Of a stretch of 64,000 bases of DNA, positions 16,967 through 25,172 are shown one piece after another; position 1 is the first letter of the stretch, and each line of letters begins with the position of its first letter. Below the pieces are notes generated by a model that had not been told where the DNA came from, ran no database searches, and saw only the letters and a list, made by a program, of their open reading frames with translations. The stretch is from Methylobacterium sp. CB376 (GTDB lineage Bacteria > Pseudomonadota > Alphaproteobacteria > Rhizobiales > Beijerinckiaceae). The position numbers and the translations under genes are program-made. Where the stretch lies: positions 7,572,459-7,636,458 of the forward strand of contig NZ_CP121648.1 of assembly GCF_029714205.1 (NCBI RefSeq), given 5' to 3'.

Positions 16967-17424
16967 TCAGGACCGGGGATCGCCGTCGCGGTCGGCCGGG
17001 CGGGCGCGCAACAGGTCCGCCATCGCGCGATGCTGGGCCGTGATCGCCTGGACCCTGGGGTCGCGCGCGATCAGGTTTTCGAAGAGTTGCTTAAGCTCTT
17101 CCTCGGTGTAAGAAGTCTCGTCGGTCCCATCAGGAAGCGTAATCAGCAATTTCTGACGAAATCCGGTGACCAAGTTCCACACCAGATAGTAAGGGCTGTA
17201 TCCTTCCTTTTTAGGAAGTCCACCAAGCTCCTTCTGGGCGAGTTCGCGCTCGGCGGCGCCCATGGCGCGCAGGCGGAACTCGCGGTGCGGGAAGCGTTGG
17301 AAGAACCGCGCATCGGCCGCGACGAACTGCTCGGCCTCCCGCGTCAGTCGGAGAATGCGGCGCTTCGCCTGCTGGGTGAGGCGGCCGAGGCGGCGGCGCT
17401 GCTGGCGGTTGCTCGGCTCGGTCA
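16967..17424 (-). CDS. Hypothetical protein of the replication module
   Basis: A 152-residue protein from the ATG at 17424 (MTEPSNRQQRRRLGRLTQQA). It is highly basic and helical at the N-terminus, then EFRLRAMGAAERELAQKELG and a mixed region (YYLVWNLVTGFRQKLLITLP) ending in an acidic helix (YTEEELKQLFENLIARDPRV). No family is recognised. Its start overlaps the stop of the next upstream gene by 3 bp, and it directly precedes the prim-pol gene, which suggests a role in island replication or its control. Confidence 0.6.
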
Positions 17425-17679
17425 TCGCGCCACCTCCCCGAAGACCAGCGGCGCCAGGGCCGCGGCGACGACGGGGCTGATCCCGGCCCGGATCAGGCGG
17501 GCCCGCCGGAGCGCGGCCACGTCGAGGTCGGGCAGAGGCATCGGCGCCAAGGGCGCGGGGCGAGGCGCGGGGCGAGGTGCCTGCCGGCGCGGCGAGGGCG
17601 CGGGGCGCGGGTTCAGCGCAGAGGGCGCAGGGGCGCCGCCTTGCGCGGAGCGTCCGCACGAACTACTGTAACGAACCAT
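17422..17679 (-). CDS. Small hypothetical protein
   Basis: An 85-residue protein (MVRYSSSCGRSAQGG at the start) with a low-complexity Pro/Ala/Arg middle and a more structured C-terminus (DLDVAALRRARLIRAGISPV, then ALAPLVFGEVAR). It overlaps the downstream 152-residue gene in an ATGA-type junction. Function unknown; the overlap is the main reason to treat it as a gene. Confidence 0.48.
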   Translation of the reverse strand: MVRYSSSCGRSAQGGAPAPSALNPRPAPSPRRQAPRPAPRPAPLAPMPLPDLDVAALRRARLIRAGISPVVAAALAPLVFGEVAR

Positions 17680-17772
17680 AGTTTGTTTCCTGGGCCCTGC
17701 CGCGTTTGCGCGCTGCGGGGCCTTCTCTTTGGGTTTCGCGGTTGCGCCCTGCCAGGCGCGCCGGGTTGGCGG

Positions 17773-18072
17773 TCAGCCGCCAGTTAGGTCCGCAGGAGCG
17801 GGCCACCGATGGTCCCGGCGTTGAGGCGCTGGACCCGGGGCGGGGTCGCGGGTTGGAGCAGTTCGTGCACCGCCGCGGCACCGCCGGTCGGTCACGTCTT
17901 CCGCTGCCGCGGCCTCCTGGCGGAAGCGGTAGGCGGTCCTGCCTCCCGCCAGCCAGCGCCGCTCGATCTCGGCCCGGTGCGAAACGGCCCAGATGCACGC
18001 ATCCCGTAGGCCGGCGGGCATAGGTTCCCGTTCGCCGCGAACATCCGGCGTCGTAACATTCAGGTTGTCCAT
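17773..18072 (-). CDS. Small hypothetical protein
   Basis: Ninety-nine codons starting MDNLNVTTPDVRGEREP. The first 60 residues look structured (GLRDACIWAVSHRAEIERRW then LAGGRTAYRFRQEAAAAEDV); the remainder is basic and Pro-rich. It lies between the AlpA-type regulator and the replication genes, all in the same direction. No family recognised. Confidence 0.5.
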   Translation of the reverse strand: MDNLNVTTPDVRGEREPMPAGLRDACIWAVSHRAEIERRWLAGGRTAYRFRQEAAAAEDVTDRRCRGGARTAPTRDPAPGPAPQRRDHRWPAPADLTGG

Positions 18073-18244
18073 AGCTTGTCCTCTACTTAGGCCGTTTCAG
18101 TCTTAGCCGAGACGGGCGGTGTTCCCTTTACCATTCGCCCATGTGCTTTGAATGCGTTGAGCAGATGAAAGGCTATTTCAAATGCGCAAGCTACATTCGG
18201 GGCCGGCTGGTGTTCCACGATCGGGCGGACTTCGATGCTTCGAT

Positions 18245-18451
18245 TCATCGCGCAGCACGGCCGTCCTTTGGAAATGTCGCCGCATCATCTTCGCGCGCGC
18301 GGCACCACTCGCGATCCGCATCTTCGGTGATGCGCACCGCCGCGCCGATCTTCATGATCCGTGGCGCCTTGCCGGCCTTCAGCAGGTTGTAGAAGTGTGC
18401 GCGCGAAACCTTATGGCGCTCGCACCAGTCCGGTATCGTCAGTGATCTCAT
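18245..18451 (-). CDS. AlpA/MerR-type helix-turn-helix regulator
   Basis: A 68-residue protein that is almost entirely a winged helix-turn-helix: LTIPDWCERHKVSRAHFYNL, then GKAPRIMKIGAAVRITEDAD and REW. This is the AlpA/excisionase-like pattern. In phage P4 and related satellites such proteins activate int expression or act as excision factors. Its position next to the integrase and in the same direction supports that role here. Confidence 0.78.
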   Translation of the reverse strand: MRSLTIPDWCERHKVSRAHFYNLLKAGKAPRIMKIGAAVRITEDADREWCRAREDDAATFPKDGRAAR

Positions 18452-18535
18452 ATTTGAGCCTTCCCGAGTTATTGGGAACGCAGACTAGTATCCACGACTT
18501 CAATATCAAAAAAATTACTTTAATTCTGGCGTCGA

Positions 18536-19186
18536 TTATTTTTCGACAGAATTTTCGCCCGATTTTCTTGGGCGACCCCGTTTCATAGGTACCTGCTTGA
18601 AAATGCTAAGAAAATTGTCGTCTAGGATGTGGCTTCCCGGAAAATTCTTGCGCAGAAACTCTCTCTGGGCAGGGCGCGCCATATTTTTTGCGTCCGGGTG
18701 CATCCTGAGCAGCTCGACCGCCCGCTGGAGGTCGAGAGCCGTCATAGGCCCGGGGCGCAGCGATTCAGACGTTGGCTCAGTTTCAAGCTCAAGCTTGCCG
18801 CTGCAACGGTCCATTCCGTAAAGGGCGACCAAGGCTCTGTATTGCTCGCGTGGAATGTATATCCATTCCGGCTCTCCGCTAAGATGGTCAGGCGTCATGC
18901 CGGACGTGACAGAATCGATATGATCAGACTCACGCCAAAATTCGGGTGGGATTTTTTGCTGACCGCCGGTGGTCATATAATAAGCTTCAGCATGTTCAGA
19001 GTAAAATGACATCATCAGCATCATGCATGCCGTATTTCTCTCAATTAAAAATGGCAATGGTAAAAATCTATTATCAGGTCTATCGCCCGGTCGATCGGCG
19101 TATGAGCTTACAATAAGCCTCTCAAAAAGATCGTCACACACGTCGATGAGCATGATGTACCCGGAAGGGCAGAATTTTAGCTTCAT
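18536..19186 (-). CDS. Island cargo protein of unknown function
   Basis: A 216-residue protein from the ATG at 19186 (MKLKFCPSGYIMLIDVCDDL). The N-terminal half is hydrophobic/aromatic (LPLPFLIERNTACMMLMMSF), the middle has WIYIPREQYRALVALYGMDR, and the last 60 residues (RMHPDAKNMARPAQREFLRK) end in a basic MKRGRPRKSG tail reminiscent of an AT-hook. GC content is visibly lower than in neighbouring genes. It lies between the regulator and integrase, the usual cargo site of small satellites. No family is recognised, so a defence or interference role is only a positional guess. Confidence 0.65.
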   Translation of the reverse strand: MKLKFCPSGYIMLIDVCDDLFERLIVSSYADRPGDRPDNRFLPLPFLIERNTACMMLMMSFYSEHAEAYYMTTGGQQKIPPEFWRESDHIDSVTSGMTPDHLSGEPEWIYIPREQYRALVALYGMDRCSGKLELETEPTSESLRPGPMTALDLQRAVELLRMHPDAKNMARPAQREFLRKNFPGSHILDDNFLSIFKQVPMKRGRPRKSGENSVEK

Positions 19187-19203
19187 AAATTCAGACCCCC
19201 GCT

Positions 19204-20496
19204 TCACACAAATCGACGTGATGTCATATGTAGCGGCGCAACGTTCCCAGCCTCGACTTCGCCAAACCGTGGCGCACCTGCCCGGATCGCCTCGGCGACG
19301 TAGGACGGGGCGAGGTGGCCGTAGTGCTTCTCGACCATCCTCGTATCGGCGTGCCCGAGGTTCCGGGCGACCACCATCAGCGGCGTGCTGTTCATGACGG
19401 CGAGCGAGGCCCAGGTGTGCCGCAGGCCGTGGAAGCTGATCCACGGCGTGATGCGGCCGTTCCGGCAGGCATCGGCCATCGGGCGCAGCTGGTGGGACGA
19501 TCCCCACGCAGCGCCGCTCGCCTTCACGAACATCAAGTCGCTGCCGGCCCGGCCGGCGACGTGCCGGGCGAAGAAGGCCGCACCCTCGTCTGTGAGAACG
19601 ATGTGACGTGGCTTGCCCGATTTCGAGCGCCGGATCGAGAGAGTGCCACTGTCGGGGTTGAAGTCGGCTACGCGCAACGCCACGAGTTCGCCATACCGGG
19701 CTCCCGTCTGCAGGGCGCCCTGCACGAGTACTCGGAAGTCGGGATCGGCGGCGTTGATGAGCCGCTGCGCCTCGGTGACGGTGAGATACCGAACGCGGGT
19801 CGCGTCCACGTTCTCGAACGGCTCCACGCGCCGCCACGCGGCGTCAGAGGACACCTGCCCGGCGCGCCACGCCCGGTTCAGCGCGGCCTTGAGCACCGTC
19901 AACGTGCGATTCGCGGTCGAGCGCCGCCGCCGCCGGCTCTCGTCGTCGTCCGGGACCTCGCGGTAGCGCTGCTCGGCCCCGGCCTTCGTGCGGATCCGCG
20001 GCGGTGTCTTGGCGAGGTCGGTGAGCCAGCGGGACAGCTTCGCGGTGGTCAACGCTTCGACCTCAACGTCGCCGAGGAGTGGGTAGATGAAGGCCTGGGC
20101 CCGGTGGCGAGCGTCGAGGCCGGACTTCCGGTTGGCGTCTAGGAACGCAAGGTAGGCCTCGACCGCGTCCTGGACGGTCAGCGGGCCGGTCTTGCCGGCC
20201 GCGGCATGCGCACGTTGGACCATGCGGGCGCGGGCGAGTTCCTGCGCCTGTCGGAAGTTGAGGACCGCCACCCCATCGGCGTCGGAGAAGTCGTCGGCGG
20301 TTGCGAGCGTCTCGACTTCATAGGCCCGCTCGCCAACGTAATGACGCGCCACCCACTTGCCTGCGCCCCTCGCGAGCCGGCGGTATCCGAGGTGCAGGCC
20401 TGGCTCCAGAGTGCGGAAGTAGGGCTTGCCGCGCGGCTCCAGGCGGGCGCGGGCAGTGCGGCTGTCGAGGTTTGCGTCGCGGACGGTGCGGGCCAT
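19204..20496 (-). CDS. int: Tyrosine-type site-specific integrase
   Basis: A 430-residue phage-type integrase. The N-terminal part (RLARGAGKWVARHYVGERAY) is the arm-binding region, an SAM-like core-binding domain follows, and the catalytic domain carries Arg in TGARYGELVALR, His-x-x-Arg in FHGLRHTWAS, His in NLGHADTRM and the nucleophilic Tyr in VEKHYGHLAP. The start MARTVRD at 20496 is preferred to an upstream ATG at 20565. It would integrate and excise the island at the nearby tRNA 3' end. Confidence 0.9.
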   Translation of the reverse strand: MARTVRDANLDSRTARARLEPRGKPYFRTLEPGLHLGYRRLARGAGKWVARHYVGERAYEVETLATADDFSDADGVAVLNFRQAQELARARMVQRAHAAAGKTGPLTVQDAVEAYLAFLDANRKSGLDARHRAQAFIYPLLGDVEVEALTTAKLSRWLTDLAKTPPRIRTKAGAEQRYREVPDDDESRRRRRSTANRTLTVLKAALNRAWRAGQVSSDAAWRRVEPFENVDATRVRYLTVTEAQRLINAADPDFRVLVQGALQTGARYGELVALRVADFNPDSGTLSIRRSKSGKPRHIVLTDEGAAFFARHVAGRAGSDLMFVKASGAAWGSSHQLRPMADACRNGRITPWISFHGLRHTWASLAVMNSTPLMVVARNLGHADTRMVEKHYGHLAPSYVAEAIRAGAPRFGEVEAGNVAPLHMTSRRFV

Positions 20497-20654
20497 GGCG
20501 GCTGTGTCCTGATCCGTGTCCAACGAATGTCCAATATGCAGGGTTGGACAACCATACACAAGCACGGGCGGCTGTGAGCTAACAGGCTGGAAACAAACAG
20601 CAGACTGGAGCGCCGGTAGACATACATGGGCTCCAGAGAAGCCCTCTCACGGCG

Positions 20655-20687
20655 AAAACAGGGGTTCGAGTCCCCTTGGGAGCGCCA
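20655..20687 (+). other. tRNA 3'-end sequence, probable attachment site of the island
   Basis: AGGGG, the loop TTCGAGT and CCCCT form a perfect T-arm. They are followed by seven bases suited to an acceptor strand (TGGGAGC), a G in the discriminator position and CCA. The sequence upstream does not fold into a matching 5' half (no GCTCCCA 70-85 bases away), so this appears to be the 3' part of a tRNA gene only. It lies 160 bp from the integrase start, the usual place for an att site. Confidence 0.6.
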
Positions 20688-21202
20688 TCTCTATCAAGCT
20701 CTTGGCTTGTCGTCGCCCGACCCGAACTCAACACATCTGCCATCGATCGGCATGGACAGAGGCGGACAGGGATCCTGTCCAGTGCCATGTCCGAACGGGG
20801 ATCGATCTCAGCTCCGAGCCCTCCGGCCCGCACCCCTTTCGGAACCGGCAGCGACCCCCTGATCCGGGATCCGCTTTGGTCAAGCGGATCCCGTATGACA
20901 TCCCCGATCCAGCGGTCGGTCGGTGCAGCGAGCGCCCGGGCTCCGCCCCGCAGCGAGCTCGGCCGCCGCAACCGTCGGGCGACAGCCCGCCATGGGACCT
21001 CGCTTGCATGGCGGCTTGCGCGGACCGGCCCAGGGCGAGGGTGAGTGGGGGCCCCGCCTTCCCCGGCCCGACTGGACCGGCGAGTGTGGCACGGCGGCGC
21101 GGGGCGGTGTTGATCGGGCTCAAGCGCCACCGACGAGATGCGCGGGTGGGTGAGGCGGAAAGCGCCCGTGCCCGCCATCAGGGCACGCCCGGGGCCGCCG
21201 CG
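20688..21202. other. Region without a supported gene
   Basis: GC-rich, with only shadow-like frames on both strands. It includes one copy of the intergenic hairpin (20866-20892). Confidence 0.5.
20866..20892. repeat. Intergenic palindrome, partial copy of the dispersed repeat family
   Basis: An 11-bp perfect stem GGGATCCGCTT with its complement, separated by 5 bases. The same hairpin head begins the longer repeat copies at 50311 and 53030. Confidence 0.65.
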
Positions 21203-21565
21203 TCACCGGCAGCGATAGAAGAACGTCTTCTGCCCGTCCTCGGTCTGAACCAGCATCGAGCCGCCTGCGCCGACTTGCCACTGGGCAGCGCGGGTCCAGC
21301 GGTCTGCGCCGGAGGCACACTGCATCGTGACCGCGACCTCGTCGCCCTGGGGGCGCTTGCTCACGAGCTTGCAGCGCATGTCGTGGCCCAAGACCTCGGC
21401 CGACGTGATCCTGACCGCCGTGATGTCGGGGTTGGCCACGCCCGCCTTGGCGGTGGCGCACTGGTCCTGCATCGCGGCCCACAGCCCCTCCCAGGGCGAG
21501 GCCGCGTGGGCGGGAGCGGGGAGGACGGCGACCAGGGCGAGAACGCGACCGCGATAACCAATCAC
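21203..21565 (-). CDS. Small exported protein
   Basis: A 120-residue protein with a short signal peptide (MIGYRGRVLALVAVLPAPAH, cleavage after AHA) and a mature domain with two internal cysteines and one in the last codons (DQCATAKAG, MRCKLVSKR, TMQCASG, FFYRCR). The domain is beta-rich by inspection. Function unknown. It is divergent from the GT-D-like gene downstream. Confidence 0.62.
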   Translation of the reverse strand: MIGYRGRVLALVAVLPAPAHAASPWEGLWAAMQDQCATAKAGVANPDITAVRITSAEVLGHDMRCKLVSKRPQGDEVAVTMQCASGADRWTRAAQWQVGAGGSMLVQTEDGQKTFFYRCR

Positions 21566-21792
21566 CTTTGATCCTCCTGCCTATCCTTCTCGCCGGCCGC
21601 TTACCCGACTCGGATGCGCAACGCGACCGACGGCCTCGGGATGCGCGGCTGCCGGCATCGCCGCTGCGTGCTCGTCCCGGGGAGCATTTGACCGACGTCG
21701 GGGCTTGCCTCAACGGGCTGCTTCGACTACCGCACGGGCCCGTTGGACGGAGAAGCGCTCGCCCTCAAGCAGGGGCGCCCCACTGTATCCGG

Positions 21793-23517
21793 ATGTTGCG
21801 CTCGATCCTCCCCCGACTGACGCGCCTTCTTCGCTCCGCGCGTCGGTCATCGCCCAGCCTTGGGACGATTGATCGCGTCGAGATCACGGGCGAATGTCTG
21901 GAGATCGAGGGCTGGGGAAGCGATCTCGCCCCGGTTCTCCGCTACGACGGCCGGATCGTGCCCCTCGCCCACAGGCAGGTGCCGCGGCCTGATCTGACGC
22001 CGATCTTCGGCGCCGGCTCCGAGCGCTGGGGCTTCGCTCTCACCGCCAAGCTGCCCCACCCGGACCCGGATCTCTCCAAGCTCACCCTGCGTCTGAGCCG
22101 GACCGTCGTGCTTGATGCGAGCAGGAACCCCGGACTGTTCGTGCGCGACGGCGAGGTGCAGGCCCGCGCCGCTGCCCTGGCGGCGCAGCCCGGCCCGGAC
22201 GCCATCGCCGCGCTAATCGACGACGCGTCCCGGGCCGGCGCGCACCGGCTCGTTCACCGGGTGGCGCTCCGCCTCCGCGACGCAGGGCAGGCCACCCTCG
22301 CCGAGGAGGTCCTGCGGGCCGGGCTCGCGCTCGCGGCGATCCGCCACCTGTGCCTGCGGGATCTCATCACGCTGAGCGCCGAAGCGGGCCGATCCGAGGA
22401 CGTCGTCGCCTTCGCGGAAGAGGCCCTGGCGGAGCACGACCTGCTCCCCGCGCTCAAGCTGACCGCGGCGATCCACCTTGCCCGCTGCGGACGAGCCCAA
22501 GCCGGAGAGGCGCTGCTGCGCGACGTTCTCGCTGCTGATCCGACCAGCCGGCGCGACGTCGCAATCGCGGAGCAGACGATCCGCCTGTTGCGGGAGGTCG
22601 ACGAGGCCGGCTTGACCGCGCTGCTGGACCGTGTCGAGGGGACCTACCGCAGGGTCGGCCCGCAGGACGTCGTCGAGGAGGCGGCCCGCTGCCTCGACGC
22701 CGAGGCGCCCTATCTGGTCCTGCGCCTGGGTGATGGGGAGGCCGCCTACATCACGCTCGGCAGCGACGACGAGGCGACCTATCCCGATTTGTACAGTCAG
22801 AACCGCGAGGCTCTGGCCGAGGTCTGGTTCCGCGACACGGCTTTCGCGCACGACCCGCGGCTGCCCGAGATGCTCGGCAGCTTCGATGCCGCCCTGGCCG
22901 AAGCGGATTGCCTCGGCGTCTGCAGCCGGCATGTGGCCCGGGAGCTCCACGCCAAGGCGACCGGCCGAAGCCTCATCTGGGCGATCAACCCCTTGCGCAA
23001 GCTCGCCCAGCTTGCCGAGCTCGATCCGGCCAGCACCCCGCATCGGACGCTCTGCGACCCCTACATGCACTTCGTCCTCGCCTCGAGCGGCGGCCTCGCG
23101 CGCCTCATCGAGGGGCGGGCGCAGGTCGGGATCGTCACCTGCCACGCCGATCTCGCGACGGCCTTGCAGCACCATTACCGCATCGGCCACGTGGAGCTGA
23201 TCCAGGTCCCGGGCGAGAAGAGCCACGGCGCGGTGCTCGGGGCGGAGATCATCGCCGGCCGCCATTGGCCCGACCGCTACGATGCAGTTCGCGCGCTGCT
23301 TCGGCACGGCAACCGCCGTGGCCAACTCTGGCTCCTGGCCGCGGGCTTCCTCGGCAAGATCTACGGCGGCGACCTGAGGCGGTCGGGTGCCGTGGTCATC
23401 GACATCGGCTCCATTGCCGACCTGTGGATGGGCAAGGCAACCCGCAACTTCCCGACCCTGTCGCCGGAGCTGATTCCGGGGACGAGCATGGCGCGGATGC
23501 AGCGAAGAGGCGAATGA
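21793..23517 (+). CDS. GT-D-fold glycosyltransferase-like protein with helical repeat N-terminus
   Basis: A 574-residue protein from the ATG at 21793. Residues 1-100 contain a small beta domain (RVEITGECLEIEGWGSDLAP), residues 110-330 are helical repeats resembling TPR (AGQATLAEEVLRAGLALAAI). The C-terminal 250 residues match the GT-D-like family of surface-glycan glycosyltransferases: YLVLRLGDGEAAYITLG, CDPYMHFVLASSGGLARLIE, VGIVTCHADLATALQ, GEKSHGAVLGAEIIAGRHWP and the closing VVIDIGSIADLWMGK. It probably adds a sugar to a protein or polysaccharide. Related glycan genes lie at 28970-41049. Confidence 0.7.
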   Translation: MLRSILPRLTRLLRSARRSSPSLGTIDRVEITGECLEIEGWGSDLAPVLRYDGRIVPLAHRQVPRPDLTPIFGAGSERWGFALTAKLPHPDPDLSKLTLRLSRTVVLDASRNPGLFVRDGEVQARAAALAAQPGPDAIAALIDDASRAGAHRLVHRVALRLRDAGQATLAEEVLRAGLALAAIRHLCLRDLITLSAEAGRSEDVVAFAEEALAEHDLLPALKLTAAIHLARCGRAQAGEALLRDVLAADPTSRRDVAIAEQTIRLLREVDEAGLTALLDRVEGTYRRVGPQDVVEEAARCLDAEAPYLVLRLGDGEAAYITLGSDDEATYPDLYSQNREALAEVWFRDTAFAHDPRLPEMLGSFDAALAEADCLGVCSRHVARELHAKATGRSLIWAINPLRKLAQLAELDPASTPHRTLCDPYMHFVLASSGGLARLIEGRAQVGIVTCHADLATALQHHYRIGHVELIQVPGEKSHGAVLGAEIIAGRHWPDRYDAVRALLRHGNRRGQLWLLAAGFLGKIYGGDLRRSGAVVIDIGSIADLWMGKATRNFPTLSPELIPGTSMARMQRRGE

Positions 23518-23656
23518 CGATCGGCAGCGACAAGCGATGCGCCTGATCGTGGGGCGTCGCGCGCCCCGCGCCTGTACCCAGGGTTAGGGGCAACGGAAGA
23601 GGTCGCCGCTCGCCTTGCTGGCGAACAGCGTGGACCGGCGCCGGCGGGCTGTGCGG

Positions 23657-23812
23657 ATGCCGATCGGGCGCGAGCACCGCGGCTTCGACCCGATCGACCG
23701 GCGCGAGCTCTCGGTGGTGATCTGCTTCCGGCGTGCGGGCGGACTTTGCGAGGGCTGCGGGCGGCCGCACCTGCCGCCGGTGGTCCGCCTGCGGGTCGGG
23801 GATCAGGACGCG
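23657..23812 (+). pseudogene. Truncated HNH/zinc-ribbon-like protein remnant
   Basis: From the ATG at 23657 the frame reads MPIGREHRGFDPIDRRELSV then ICFRRAGGLCEGCGRPHLPP, which resembles the start of small HNH-endonuclease-like proteins common in methylobacteria (one CxxC plus PH). Coding character is lost about 50 residues in, over the 3' end of the oppositely oriented His-rich gene. A broken gene is the simplest reading. Confidence 0.42.
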
Positions 23813-23861
23813 CCAGGCCGAACGGCTGCGCCGGCCTCCCGGCGCAGCCGCCCCGCACAGC

Positions 23862-24182
23862 TCAGTAGTAGCGGTGGTGACCCCAACCGTGGTGACGGTA
23901 GTGGCCCCAACCGTGGTGATAGTGATGGTGGCCCCAGCCGCCCCACACCGGGCGGTAGTGGTGGTGATGGTGATACCCCCAGCCGCCCCAGTAGGGTCGA
24001 TGATGGCGATGGTGTCCGTACCACTGCACCTGGTGCAGACTGGCCGTGTCGGTCTGCCCAGCCAGGCTCACCGCCGCACCAAGCGGTGAGGCCTGAGCGT
24101 TGCCGATCGACACGGCGGGTGTCAGCTGGACCAGGGCAGCAACGGTGAGCGATGATAGCACCGTCAGAGATCGGTTGAACAT
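23862..24182 (-). CDS. Exported His/Gly/Trp/Tyr-rich protein
   Basis: A 106-residue protein with a signal peptide (MFNRSLTVLSSLTVAALVQL) followed by a spacer and then about 50 residues almost solely of His, Gly, Trp, Tyr and Arg (YGHHRHHRPYWGGWG, HYRPVWGGWGHHHYHHGWG). The start has GGAGGAG 7 bases upstream. Such repeats can bind transition metals in the periplasm, which is an inference from composition only. Internal repeats are visible at the DNA level (CCCCAACCGTGGTGA-type units). Confidence 0.7.
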   Translation of the reverse strand: MFNRSLTVLSSLTVAALVQLTPAVSIGNAQASPLGAAVSLAGQTDTASLHQVQWYGHHRHHRPYWGGWGYHHHHHYRPVWGGWGHHHYHHGWGHYRHHGWGHHRYY

Positions 24183-24851
24183 AACAGTCTCCTCCCCCCT
24201 CAGGGGGCATTCAGGCGTGGCTGAACAACTTGCCAGCGCCACGCGGCCTGACCTGCCTGCGCCCAGGTGTCATTTGCTGGCAACGAGACACGGTTGCATG
24301 CAAAGTGCTACGAGATGGCCGGCAGCTGACAGATGATGCTTTGCATGATCGTGTCTTTGCTGTGTCGAATGACACTTTGCTCCGTTCCAGATGAGCGGTT
24401 GCTGAACGAATTCAGGGGAGCGCTGCCGCTGGAATGGGCGTCACGTGAGGCGATCACTTCCGCGGCCCCTGCCCGGCTGGCCGCCCCAGCGGACAGCGCG
24501 CCGGCGGGGTTCGGCCGAGCCGGAGCCGGTGACGCTCACACCCGCCGTGCCGATCAAGGGGTCCGTCGCCCCGGACGCCGGCCGAGAACGGCCGACCTCG
24601 AAAGAGGGGGGATGGTGGGGAGCGGCAAGGCCGTGGCAAGCTTTCTTGCCGCGCCGTTCACCGCGCTCCTTAGCCGGTGGTTCAAGATTGTCTCCTACCC
24701 TGCCCTCATGACTTCGGGGCTGGGAGGCAGAACCCGAGGCGGCCGGGCAACGTCCCGGATCGACGGAGACCAGAGGTGGAGAAGGCCCCGTCCGCTCGGC
24801 CGAAGCCGGCGGTGGGGCCTGCTTCGTCTCAGGCGCCGACAGCCGGTCAGA
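24183..24851. other. Intergenic region with inverted TGCAAAG motifs
   Basis: No convincing gene is seen on either strand. Between 24285 and 24393 the sequence contains GACACGGTTGCATGCAAAG and, inverted, GACACGATCATGCAAAGCAT, plus a later CACTTTGC. This may be a regulatory region for the His-rich gene. Confidence 0.4.
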
Positions 24852-25172
24852 TCAGGCGCGCCAGCGTGGCGGCTCCTCGTAGGAGAGAGACTGAACGATC
24901 TGACGGTAGGCGGCCTCCGGGAAGGCTTTCAGGGTCTGCGCCCGGATGTTGCCGAGCATGCCAAGCTGCAGGCTGAAGCGAGCCGCCACGGCGTCGTCCG
25001 GCGCCTCGTAGACCGCCACGATATCGTAAGCCCCCATGGTCAGGAAAAACTGCTTGAAGTTTCCGCCCATGTCCGCCAGCAGCCGCTTGGCAGCATCGAG
25101 CCGGGCGGGCGAGTCGGACGCCGAGCGTGCGCCCTGATCAGTCCAGTTCGCCAGCATGATGTAAGTGGTCAT
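24852..25172 (-). CDS. GYD domain protein
   Basis: A 106-residue protein from the ATG at 25172 (MTTYIMLANWTDQGARS). The family-defining segment LTMGAYDIVAVYEAPDDAVA followed by ARFSLQLGMLGNIRAQTLKA identifies the GYD family (PF08734), small alpha/beta proteins of ferredoxin-like fold with no settled function. The length is typical. It is monocistronic. Confidence 0.85.
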   Translation of the reverse strand: MTTYIMLANWTDQGARSASDSPARLDAAKRLLADMGGNFKQFFLTMGAYDIVAVYEAPDDAVAARFSLQLGMLGNIRAQTLKAFPEAAYRQIVQSLSYEEPPRWRA

